Shown here piece after piece: positions 1 through 8,184 of a stretch of 64,000 bases of DNA (positions are counted from its first letter, which is position 1; the number at the start of each line of letters is the position of its first letter). The notes beneath the pieces were generated by a model. The model saw nothing but the letters and a program-made list of their open reading frames with translations, made no database searches and was not told the origin of the DNA. Made by a program: the position numbers and the translations under genes. Where the stretch lies: positions 620,001 through 684,000 of the forward strand of contig CAWBYA010000003.1 in NCBI GenBank assembly GCA_963792895.1. Direction: 5' to 3'. Source of the stretch: UBA6912 sp963792895. Lineage in GTDB: Bacteria; Actinomycetota; Acidimicrobiia; Spongiisociales; UBA5794.

Positions 1-2
1 GG

Positions 3-1518
3 GCCTTGTCGCTGGCGGAAGAACTGATCGACACGATGCCGCCCGGTCCAGCTCGCGCCGAGGCCCGCCTGCGTGAGTGGGAGTTGGACGACGACTTCCA
101 CCCGACGGGCAGCGAGGCCCACCTGAAGCGAGCGCTGGAGGAAGCCACCGGCGACGACCCGCTCCGGGTCCGGATCCTCTCGACCTTGGGACGTGGCCGG
201 GAGTACGCCGGTGACCTTCCGGGCGGGATCGAGGCGTGCCGCGAGGCGCTGTCAATCGCCGAGGAGCTCGGCGACCCAGCCATCGAGATGAACGCCGCTG
301 CGGTACTCGCCTATCTCGAGACCCGAGGCGGCGTCCCCAGGTGGGATCTGATCGACCGGGCGATGGCGCTCGAACACGACCTGCGCATGCCCGTATTGAG
401 CCAGAGCCCAAGCGAGCTGATGGTCGGGCTGCTGCTCTGGCAAGGCGAGCTGGCGGAAGCGCGCCGGCTGCTTGAAGTCACCCGTCGCCATGCAGCCGAG
501 GCAGGTCTGGACTGGAAGGCCGTGCAGCACGACTACGGACTCGCTCTGCTCGAGTGCATGGCCGGCAACCTGGCAGTCGCCAACGAGGCCGTGCACCGGG
601 CAATGACGGCCGCCCAGGACGCAGAAGATCCCTGGTCGGAGCGGGCTCTCCTCTATCCGTCCGGCCTCATCGCCGCATGGCTCGGTCGCGTTGACGTGGC
701 GCGGGCTGCAGCCGAGGAGCTGATTCGAGCTGATCACGGCCTGCGATTTGCGAATGTCAACGGCCACAAGGTGCTCGGTGTCCTGGCACTTGCCGCAGGC
801 GAATGGAGAGAAGCCACTGCCCAGCTGGTCGCGGCGTCGGCTCTGAGCGAGGAGGCAGGCATCCGACATCCCGGCGTCGACCGGGAGCTGCCGGACGTGG
901 TCGAGGCGGCTGCGTTTGCCGGCGACCTGGATGTGGCGGCGACCCACCTCGAGCGACTACAGCGCGAAGCGGCCACGGTCGAGGGACCCTGGCCCGATGC
1001 GGCGGCCGTGCGCGCCCGCGGGGCGCTCCTCCTCGCCCGTGGCGACGGCGACCAAGCGGCCGAGCTGCTGGAGGAGGCGATGGCGCGGTTCGACCAGCTC
1101 GGCTTTCAGCCCGACGCAGCTCGCAGTCGCCTCCTCCAGGGCCGCGCTCTGGCTCGGGCCGGCCACCGTTCTCGAGGGGCTCAGGCGCTCGCCGACGCTC
1201 ACCAACGGTTCACGAGAATCGGAGCGGTTGTCTGGCAGCAGAAGGCAGCGGATGAGCTGGAGCGCGTTGCACCAGGGCGTGTGTCGGGGACACTGACCAA
1301 GACCGAAACCGCCGTAGCGACGCTCATCGGCGAAGGCCTGCGAAATCGCGAAGATCGGCGAAGCTCTCTTCATGAGCGTCGCCACGGTCGAGGCCCACCT
1401 GACGCGCATCTACCGCAAGCTCGACATTCGGTCACGCACCGAGCTGTCGCGACTGGTCGCGGGTGGCGACCTCGCACTCTCGGACAACGCGGAAGGCGCC
1501 GCATCAGGTCAACAGTGA
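3..1518 (+). CDS. LuxR-type transcriptional regulator, C-terminal part (frameshifted)
   Basis: The reading frame is already open at the left edge, so the N-terminal part (in this family usually an AAA/NB-ARC ATPase) lies outside the window. About 430 residues are Ala/Leu/Glu-rich helical repeats of TPR type (for example AEARRLLEVTRRHAAEAG and GDGDQAAELLEEAMARFDQL). A LuxR/GerE helix-turn-helix follows, beginning TKTETAVATLIGEGLRNRE. One extra base at about 1351-1353 (gaag where gag is expected) shifts the frame. After it the HTH continues as ALFMSVATVEAHLTRIYRKL and stops at 1516-1518. Known LAL-type proteins are large signal-responsive transcription activators; the signal here is unknown. 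The family call is secure. Whether the frameshift is real or an assembly error is not settled, though the perfect continuation favours an error. Confidence 0.75.
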
Positions 1519-1582
1519 TTGACGAGGTGATGTAGGGGTATCCCGCTAGCGGTCGGTGAGGCCGATCCCTACGTTGCCTCGC

Positions 1583-3157
1583 ATGACCATTACCCAGATC
1601 GAACACGGCAGCGGCGCCCACGATGCCGTTGCGGCCCAGCCCAACCCGGGCCGGGCGCTCGGCAGGCTCGACACCATCTGTTTCATGATCGCGGCGATCG
1701 TCGTGCTCGACACGCTTGGAGCCGTGGCGATGGGGGGCGTGCAGACGCTCAGCTGGTTGCTCATCGTCGGGGTACTTTTCTTCTTCCCCGTGGGCCTGGT
1801 CATCGCCGAGCTCGGGTTGACGTTCCCGGATCAGGGTGGACCCTACCAATGGGTCCGGCTGGCGTTCGGTCGCCGCGCCGGCGCCTTCGTCGCATTGTCA
1901 TACTGGAGCGAGACCACCGTCTGGGTCGGAGGTTCGCTGGCCATCACAGCGGTGGCGGTCGTGGACCACCTCATCGTCCCCGTGGCCGGGATCGGAAGAA
2001 TCGTCTTGGCGCTCGCGTTCACTGGGTTGCGACGTTGCTCGCCGCGGCGCCTCCGCACCGGGAGATGGTTCCCTGTCATCGGGGCCGCCGTTCAGCTGGG
2101 CCTCCTCGCTGTCTTCACGACGACGGTCTGGCTGTATGCCGCGCGCCATGGGCTGCTGGGGCTGTCCGCCGTCGATGCGATTCCGAGTTGGGCTGGTGCA
2201 CTCGTCGTCGCCCCGGTTCTCGTCTACAGCTTCCTGGGGCTAGAGCTCCCGTCGGCGGCTGCCGATGAGATGAAGGATCCGCAGGCGGATGTCCCGGCCG
2301 CCATCGCTCGAGCCGGCACGATCGTCAGCATTCTCTACACCGTCCCGATTCTCGCCATCCTGCTCGTCGTCCCCGCAGCAGAGCGGACCGGGCTCACCGG
2401 GTTCATCGACGCCATCGACACGGTCTTCACCGTGTATGGACCCGCCACCGGCGCCATGCAGGCGCTGGCGGGCATCGCCTTCGTCTGGGTGCTCCTCACC
2501 AACGCTCAGACCTGGCTGGTTGGGTCGACCCGAGCGCAGGCGGTCGCCAGCGCAGACGGCGCCGGCCCCGCCGTGTTGGGTCGCATCGCTGATCGCACCG
2601 GGACGCCACTGCGGTCCACGACAATCTCCGGAATCGGAGCCACCGTCACCGCCTTGGCCGCGTTCGCCGTGGCGGGAAACGACAACGACACGTACTTCGT
2701 GCTCGTCCTCAGCGTGGCCATTGCGCTGCTCGCCATGAGCAACCTCCTGGTGTTCCCATCCCTCGTCCGCCTCCGCATCTCTCATGCCAATCTCGCCCGA
2801 CCCTACCGGGTGCCGGGTGGCGCGATCGGCGTATGGCTTGCGTCGGGACTCGCCACCGGTTGGATCGTGCTGGCGATCGTTGCCGTCCTGTGGCCCGGCC
2901 TCGGCACATCGTCGCCCGACGCCTACCTCCCACCGGGATTCGTCGGGAACCGTCTCGGCTTCGTCGTGGCTCAGCTCATTCCACTCGTGCTCGTTGGTGC
3001 GACGGCCGTACTCTTCGTTCACGCCGGTCAGAGACGCCTGCGGCGGATCGAGGCGGTGACGACCCCGGAAGTCACGGTCGCCTCGCCGATGACCGCGCCG
3101 CACTCGCGCCACGCCCGTCAGGTTCATCGATGCGCCCTTCGCTCGGGCCGCCGATGA
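1583..3157 (+). CDS. APC-superfamily amino acid permease
   Basis: This is a multi-pass inner-membrane transporter of about 525 residues with roughly 12 hydrophobic segments, the usual APC size. The first helix region begins after GRALGRLDTICFMIAAIVVL, and FPDQGGPYQWVRLAFG matches the conserved APC loop after TM2. ATG 1583 is preferred over GTG 1556 because homology-like sequence starts shortly after it; neither has a good ribosome-binding site. At 2023-2050 the annotated frame reads GLRRCSPRR, while the next frame reads WVATLLAAA, a far better membrane helix. A pair of compensating one-base indels is therefore likely. The next gene is an Orn/Lys/Arg-type decarboxylase, so this is probably the substrate/product antiporter of a decarboxylation system (inference). 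The last ~20 codons overlap the likely start of that gene. Confidence 0.85.
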   Translation: MTITQIEHGSGAHDAVAAQPNPGRALGRLDTICFMIAAIVVLDTLGAVAMGGVQTLSWLLIVGVLFFFPVGLVIAELGLTFPDQGGPYQWVRLAFGRRAGAFVALSYWSETTVWVGGSLAITAVAVVDHLIVPVAGIGRIVLALAFTGLRRCSPRRLRTGRWFPVIGAAVQLGLLAVFTTTVWLYAARHGLLGLSAVDAIPSWAGALVVAPVLVYSFLGLELPSAAADEMKDPQADVPAAIARAGTIVSILYTVPILAILLVVPAAERTGLTGFIDAIDTVFTVYGPATGAMQALAGIAFVWVLLTNAQTWLVGSTRAQAVASADGAGPAVLGRIADRTGTPLRSTTISGIGATVTALAAFAVAGNDNDTYFVLVLSVAIALLAMSNLLVFPSLVRLRISHANLARPYRVPGGAIGVWLASGLATGWIVLAIVAVLWPGLGTSSPDAYLPPGFVGNRLGFVVAQLIPLVLVGATAVLFVHAGQRRLRRIEAVTTPEVTVASPMTAPHSRHARQVHRCALRSGRR

Positions 3158-4585
3158 GTTCCTCGCCGAACACACGGCACACTTCTCGGTGCCCGGGCAC
3201 AAACGCAACCGGCTGCTGGTGGGCCACGATCCGCTTCTCATGGCGGACATGCCGCACCTCTGCGGGGTCGACGACATTCGCCTCAGCCGAGACCTCCTCG
3301 GCCGGGCCGGGCGGCTGGCAGCTCAGGCCTGGGGTGCGGACCACACGCTGTTCTCGGTGTCGGGGTCGACACATCCCAACCAGGCTTTGTGCATGGCCGC
3401 CGGGGCGCCCGGCGACGAGGTCATCGTGGCACGGACGTCCCACCGCTCCGTTTATGCCGGGCTGGTGTTCGCCGGGCTCGAGCCGGTCTGGATCAGTCCC
3501 GACGTCGAACCTACTACGGGCCTTGCGCTGGGGATGCCCGTCGAGCGCGTCGCGCGGGCGCTGGTCGAGCACCCAGGAGCAAAGGCCGTGATGCTCGTCG
3601 AGCCCTCCTATCTGGGCCTGACCTCCGACATTCCCGCAATGGTCGAAGCAGCCCACTCCCGTGGTGTACCGCTGATCTGCGACCAAGCGTGGGGAGCCCA
3701 CTTCGCCTTCCACCCCGCGCTGCCCGACTGTGCCGTGTCGCTCGGAGCCGATGCGGTCGTCATGAGTGCCCACAAGACCCTCACGGCCTTCTCCCAGGGC
3801 GCCATGCTCCATCTGTCCGACCGTGGCTTCATCGATGTCGACAGGACCAGAGCGTGTTTCGAGGCGTTGCTCACGACCAGCGCCTCAGGAGCCATCTACG
3901 CCAGCCTCGACCGAGCTCGGGCACTCATGGAGGAGCGTGGGTCGGTGCTCCTCGAACATGCGCTGCGCCTGGCCGATGGGTTCCGAGAGGAGATCGGGGG
4001 CTGGTACGGGGCACGGTGTCAAGATGCGGGCGTGACCGCGCACCCCTCCGTGGGCGGCTTCGATCCCCTCAAGCTTGTCGTGGACTTGAGTGCCACCGGT
4101 GCCGACGGATTTGAAGTCGAGCGCGATCTCCGCGACGACGGTGTGGTTCTCGAGTTCGCCGATAGTACGACGCTGGTGCCGCTGTTGACTATCGGCGATG
4201 ACGAGCGGTCGGTAGCCAGGTTGACATCTTCGTTGATGCGCTCCTTGGCGCGGTGGGCTGGCACAGCAACGAGAGAGGGTATAGCGACCTCGTCCTGGCG
4301 TATCACTCCGCAGCCAGTGTTGACGCTACGCGAGGCATTCTTCGCTCCTCGTCAGCGGGTACCTTGGTGGGGTGCTGCAGGACGAGTCTCCGCAGAGATC
4401 GTGTCTCCGTACCCGCCCGGGATCCCGGTCCTCGCGCGGGCGAGCTGATCACGAGCGAGCTCCTCGGCGCACTGCGTGACGACGTGTCGGCCGGCACTCG
4501 GATGGCCGGAGCGTCCGATCCGAGCCTCGAGACGCTGGTCGTCGTCGCCGACGACCGTACGGTCTCGATCAGCCGCGGGCGCTGA
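3089..4585 (+). CDS. Orn/Lys/Arg-type PLP decarboxylase (frameshifted at both ends)
   Basis: This is a fold-type I PLP enzyme of the Orn/Lys/Arg decarboxylase family, which removes the alpha-carboxyl of a basic amino acid to give a polyamine precursor. It shows the opening motif FSVPGHKRN, a VSGSTHPNQA cofactor loop, DQAWGAHF and the PLP-lysine motif SAHKT. The clean frame opens with GTG at 3189, but homologous-looking sequence (RFIDAPFARAADEF) precedes it without a start codon. The likely start is ATG 3089 in another frame, which needs a one-base indel near 3110. At 4436-4438 a base appears to be missing: the frame stops at 4448, whereas the next frame continues as GELITSELLGALRDD to 4585, the normal C-terminus. 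The length of about 495 residues fits the short bacterial form. Exact substrate unknown. It lies directly after an APC permease and the two are probably co-transcribed. Confidence 0.8.
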
Positions 4586-4700
4586 TACATCCGCGAGAAT
4601 CAGCGTCGATGGCAGTCACCGAAATCATTCGGAGCGCCCGGCCGACCCTCACGCCGCTCACGCCTACCGGGACCACTAGCGAAGCGGCAGGCGGATTCTC

Positions 4701-4719
4701 TTGTCCGTCGTTTGTCCGT
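4701..4719. repeat. Short direct repeat near the tRNA remnant
   Basis: TTGTCCGT occurs at 4701-4708 and 4712-4719, an 11-bp spacing, about 105 bp before the tRNA 3' half. Repeats of this kind near attachment cores can be integrase arm sites. That role is an inference; only the repeat is seen. Confidence 0.35.
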
Positions 4720-4823
4720 GCGACGTCGCAATCCAATGCGAGATGTCGCGAAGTGATGAGCACCCGAATCCGTTGCGCCGCAACGCTTTGCGCCAGAACC
4801 CGTGGTCAGCGAATCGCCGCGGA

Positions 4824-4872
4824 GGGGACTCATAATCCCTTGGTCGCAGGTTCGAGTCCTGCCGGGCCCACG
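4824..4872 (+). other. 3' half of a tRNA gene (CAT anticodon), probable attachment-site core
   Basis: The sequence folds as the 3' part of a tRNA. The anticodon stem is GGGGA/TCCCT around loop CTCATAA (anticodon CAT, Met or Ile2). A variable loop, a T arm (GCAGG-TTCGAGT-CCTGC) and the acceptor 3' strand CGGGCCCA follow. No matching 5' acceptor strand (GGGCCCG) or plausible D arm lies in the 30 bases upstream. Only the 3' half is present, which is what an integrative element that recombines in a tRNA gene leaves at its far end. A decayed integrase fragment lies 340 bp to the right. Confidence 0.7.
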
Positions 4873-5055
4873 CGGACAATCAGTCGCGCATCATCCCAGT
4901 CAGATTCCACACCACCTACTTCCCCGCAGCCATCGCTGAGTTCACGCTTCCCGCCGCTGTGCCCGACAGCGTTGCGCAGTCAAGTCTCCAACTGCGACCA
5001 CCCCATGCCAGACGGGAACCGGGGCCTTCGATGAGCCGGAAGAACCGGTCGCCCG

Positions 5056-5340
5056 TTGGCGCATGACCCCGGCGATGAGCCGGTTCACACGAAACCACCG
5101 AGTCTCGGCAATGAGCTCGCGACCAGCGCCGATCAGTCAACCTCGGACCAGAACGAGCACTCCCGAGAGTGGCGCTGGATCGGCACCTCACCACCTGCGC
5201 TGGGCCCGCAGGGAGGCAAGATCGTCACCATCCCCCACGCACCCCGTACCTCTCGGGCCATCGACCTGTGTATCGCTGAACGGGAGGAAGGACCGATCTT
5301 CTCGAACCACGACGGCAGCAGACGTCTCGAGCGTGGACGC
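5056..5340 (+). pseudogene. Tyrosine-integrase remnant
   Basis: Only a short piece is recognisable. At 5206-5300 the frame reads GGKIVTIPHAPRTSRAID and then AEREEGPIF, which resembles the catalytic-domain segment of phage-type tyrosine recombinases found after the first active-site arginine. The conserved R, HxxR and Tyr boxes are not found in any nearby frame, so the gene is a fragment. Its place beside a tRNA 3' half supports an integrase origin. The rest of the open frame, up to 5676, has no integrase character. Confidence 0.45.
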
Positions 5341-5418
5341 GGACACTTGGACTTCGTGCAGCGGACGATCCGAGATGGAACGAACCGCCGCCCTCAGCGT
5401 GTGGCCCCGTGTTGCCGG

Positions 5419-5738
5419 CTACTGACACAGATTGACTTCGATCCGCACGACGTTGTCGCCCGGTTCGACATGCAGGTCCGTTGGCCCGAGTCGGTGCTCA
5501 CGAAGTACCGGGTTCGGTTGCCCGCTGTCACGCCGCGTTCCGATCTGTCGGCAACGGTCGGTTACGCAACGGTACCCGCCGTCGGCGATGGCTCCACCTG
5601 TTCGTCGAGAATGGCGAAGACCTCGACGGCGACGTCGAAAGTGCATGGATTGATCACGCAAATGCTCCGCCCGTGATCGCCGGCGCACGCCACGAGCCCT
5701 ACGGAAAACGCAACAGCACGACCGGCGACTCCCGGCAC
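5419..5738 (-). pseudogene. Small lipoprotein remnant (frameshifted)
   Basis: Read on the minus strand from GTG 5738, a hydrophobic stretch ends in the lipobox-like GLVACAG. It is followed by ICVINPCTFDVAVEVFAI, a pattern seen in small exported proteins with an N-P-C motif. The frame then loses its character. A second frame continues with LREHRLGPTDLHVEPGDNVV and stops at 5419, which suggests one frameshift near 5600. Function unknown. This is a low-confidence call resting on the signal sequence and the protein-like tail. Confidence 0.35.
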
Positions 5739-5912
5739 GACGAGCCTCGTAGGTGCTCTGGGTCGCGGATCTGACGGTAGACGTACATCGCTGCGATGCA
5801 TAGCGGCTCTGGCCCGTGACAAACTCGTCGAGCGTGTCGCACGTGTCCCTTTCGACGGTCCGCCCCGCTCACCAAATCCGCACGGACGTGCGCCGCAGAG
5901 ACTTACCATCTG

Positions 5913-6455
5913 GTGATGACACGCAGAGTCTTTGTCGACACCGAGTGGACCAGTCCTCCATGGTCTGGCCAGGCCGAGCTGATGTGGGTTGGTCTGGCCG
6001 ACGAGGACGGCCGCTCATGGAGTGCGATCTCCGCAGATGTTGACATCGACCCGTTGACCAACGACTTCATCGCCGGCGTTTGGAAGTACATCTCGCCTGA
6101 CGATCCGCGCTCGACGTCGAGTGAGATCGCTGCCGGCGTGATGGACTTCTGTGGCGATGTTGACGAGTTCTGGGCGTGGATCCCGACGATGGAGAGCTTC
6201 GCGGAGTGGTTCGATCTAGGCCGCGACGCAGCCGGCATCTACGCGAGGTACTGGGATTGGGACCTACAGATGTTGCGGTCACTCGTGGACCCGTGGCCCG
6301 AAGGCTGGCCGGACAGCTTGCACGATCTCAATGCCGCCGCCGCCGAAGCCGGGGTTGAGATTCCACCCAGGCAGGCAAACCACCTCGCCCCCGACGTCCA
6401 CGCCGTATGGAACAGAGAGTTGTTCGAGCTGATCCTTCGGTCCGGGCAAGGCTGA
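5913..6455 (+). CDS. DEDD-type 3'-5' exoribonuclease-like protein
   Basis: The protein of about 180 residues opens with RRVFVDTEW, the DxE motif of exonuclease domain I. It has an acidic middle region and ends in HLAPDVHAVWNRELFELI. This matches the layout of the mycobacterial Rv2179c-type exoribonuclease, where the C-terminal block is D-x-H-D-A-x-x-D-A-R-D. Here the last metal-binding aspartate position appears to be Asn (HAVWN), so activity may be lost or altered. GTG 5913 and ATG 5916 are adjacent possible starts. The gene sits alone between mobile-DNA remnants, and its role could be RNA turnover or element-borne interference. The family assignment is by motif only. Confidence 0.55.
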   Translation: MMTRRVFVDTEWTSPPWSGQAELMWVGLADEDGRSWSAISADVDIDPLTNDFIAGVWKYISPDDPRSTSSEIAAGVMDFCGDVDEFWAWIPTMESFAEWFDLGRDAAGIYARYWDWDLQMLRSLVDPWPEGWPDSLHDLNAAAAEAGVEIPPRQANHLAPDVHAVWNRELFELILRSGQG

Positions 6456-6523
6456 GCGGCGTCACCGCCCTCCAGAACTCGCTCTGCGACACCTCCGCGC
6501 TCGGGTCCAACGAGGCGGCTTCC

Positions 6524-6827
6524 ATGTCCGATGATCACGGAATGACTGAGCCAAAGACCCGCCGCACCCGCAGCGGCCGCATCTTGACGGATGAGGAGAT
6601 CGAGCAGCCGGCGGCCAAGGTCGCCGAGACCGATTACGACGTCGAGGAACTCAAGACCAGGTGCCGGCGCGGCAGGCCACTGATGGGGTCAGCACCGGCC
6701 CGATGTGGTCCCTGCGCGAATCGATCCCGAGCTGCGAGCAGCAATCCAGGCCCGCGCCGAAAGGGAGCATGCCACGGTGAGCGACGTGATCCGCGAGGCG
6801 ATTCGCCGGTTCCTCAACGTCGCATAG
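6524..6827 (+). pseudogene. Ribbon-helix-helix antitoxin-like protein (frameshifted)
   Basis: From ATG 6524 the frame encodes TRSGRILTDEEIEQPAAKV and TDYDVEELKTR, typical of the N-terminal arm of CopG/RHH antitoxins. Near 6700 the frame breaks. The next frame continues with RIDPELRAAIQARAEREHA and VSDVIREAIRRFLNVA and stops at 6825-6827, a classic RHH DNA-binding fold. A single one-base indel restores a protein of about 100 residues. No toxin gene is recognisable on either side (6828-7079 has no convincing frame), so it may be an orphan left over from a mobile element. Confidence 0.6.
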
Positions 6828-7079
6828 CGACTGATACCGGTCGAGGACGCCCACTTGACCAGATAGCGCCGAACGGCACTGCTGCGCTCGGGTTCCCGAA
6901 CACTCACCGTGACGGTGTCGTCCGCGAGATGCCTCCCGTCTTGCGGATCTGGGCGGACGTTGACGTCCTGCCGTACCAACGAAGCGTGGCACTATGCCCT
7001 AGTGGAGGAGTCAGTTGGGCCGCTGGCGAAGTCCACGAAGACCGATCTGGCACCGTCCGACCTCCGTTAGCATCGGCTC

Positions 7080-7877
7080 GTGACCGCAGTCTCGGAGTTC
7101 TTGGCTCTGCACCACGGCAAAGGATTCGTGCTGCCGAACGCCTGGGACGCGGGCTCCGCTCGGCTCCTGGAGCAGGTCGGCTTCCCGGCTATCGCCACCA
7201 CCAGCGCAGGCATCGCTTTCGCTCTCGGCCGGCCCGATGGCTCGCTCGACGGCGACACGATGATCGAGCACGTGGCGCGGATCACAGCGTCGGTTGACGT
7301 ACCCGTGACCGCCGACCTCGAGGCGGGCTACGGCGACTCGCCGGAGGATGTTGCCCGCACCGTGGCGCTGGTGGCGGAACTCGGCGTGGTCGGGGCCAAC
7401 CTCGAGGATCAGGTGGGTGGCCAGCTGTTCGGTGTCGACCAAGCTGCCGACAGGATCGTGGCAGCGCGCGCCGCAGCGCCTGCGGGCACATTCGTGATCA
7501 ACGCCCGCACCGACATCTATTTCGGCGCGGGAACCGGGGACATGTTCACCGAGACAATCGAACGGGCGACGCGGTACGTCGAGGCCGGGGCCGACTGCGT
7601 CTTCGTGCCGGGCGTCGACGATCCGGACACGATCAGGCGACTGGCCACCGAGATCCCAGCGCCGCTCAACGTCGTCGCCGGCCTGACGGGCACGCTGCTG
7701 GATGCCCCAACGCTCTTCTCGCTCGGCGTGAAGCGGGTGAGCCTGGGCGGAAGCCTCGCTCGGGCTGCGCTCAGCCTCGTGGAGCGAGCCGGCCGCGAGC
7801 TGCTCGAGTCCGGCACCCTCGGCTTCCTCAGCGGTGCGATCAGCTACGCGGACCTGCAACGCCGGTTCGCATCCTGA
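7080..7877 (+). CDS. Isocitrate lyase/PEP mutase superfamily enzyme
   Basis: A cytosolic TIM-barrel enzyme of 265 residues. Family marks are LPNAWDAGSARLLEQVGFPA near the N-terminus, VPVTADLEAGYGD (Mg2+-binding D and E), GANLEDQ, and INARTDIYF. These match the oxaloacetate hydrolase / 2-methylisocitrate lyase-like branch that acts on alpha-hydroxy or alpha-keto acids by C-C or P-C bond chemistry. The true substrate cannot be told from sequence. The gene starts with GTG 7080, stands alone on the plus strand, and converges with the MFS gene pair at 7840-9461. Confidence 0.85.
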   Translation: MTAVSEFLALHHGKGFVLPNAWDAGSARLLEQVGFPAIATTSAGIAFALGRPDGSLDGDTMIEHVARITASVDVPVTADLEAGYGDSPEDVARTVALVAELGVVGANLEDQVGGQLFGVDQAADRIVAARAAAPAGTFVINARTDIYFGAGTGDMFTETIERATRYVEAGADCVFVPGVDDPDTIRRLATEIPAPLNVVAGLTGTLLDAPTLFSLGVKRVSLGGSLARAALSLVERAGRELLESGTLGFLSGAISYADLQRRFAS

Positions 7878-8184
7878 TCGCCGCCGACGTCTCTGCACGC
7901 CTCAACCTCCTCGCCGAGGGGCAGGACCGCGCTGAGAACCGACCAGCCAAGGTACATCCGGTCGCGGACATGTCGACTCGACGGACCCCGATATGCCCCA
8001 GGTACGTGCGCCAGAGCAACGACAGGACCGCAGCGAGGGCCCCGGTCAGCGCGGCGAGAGGGAGTGCGATGGCGCCCAGCACGAGCGGAGACCCCACCGC
8101 TCGGCGACGCCGGCCGACAAGGCCACTCCGGGTCCCTCGGGGAGCGGCAGCGTCCGGGACCGCTCTCAGCGAGAGCCGCTTCAC
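7840..8184 (-). CDS. Small single-span membrane protein coupled to the MFS gene
   Basis: Its GTG start (8182-8184) overlaps the MFS stop codon as GTGA, the usual sign of translational coupling. The protein of about 114 residues has a basic N-terminus (RSGLVGRRRRAV) and one clear hydrophobic helix (VLGAIALPLAALTGALAAVL), followed by a Ser/Arg-rich tail. The tail looks less natural than that of a neighbouring frame (MYLGWSVLSAVLPLGEE), so a frameshift near 7950 is possible. No family recognised. Its 3' end overlaps the end of the convergent gene at 7877. Confidence 0.35.
   Translation of the reverse strand: MKRLSLRAVPDAAAPRGTRSGLVGRRRRAVGSPLVLGAIALPLAALTGALAAVLSLLWRTYLGHIGVRRVDMSATGCTLAGRFSARSCPSARRLRRAETSAAIRMRTGVAGPRS

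Noticed and set aside
4676..4879. Minus-strand frame containing ARQDSNLRPRDYESPP
   Set aside because: This peptide is the known false translation of a tRNA 3' half read backwards; the DNA is better explained as the tRNA remnant.
6689..6979. Minus-strand frame opposite the antitoxin as a possible toxin
   Set aside because: It overlaps the real antitoxin coding sequence antisense and has no toxin motif.
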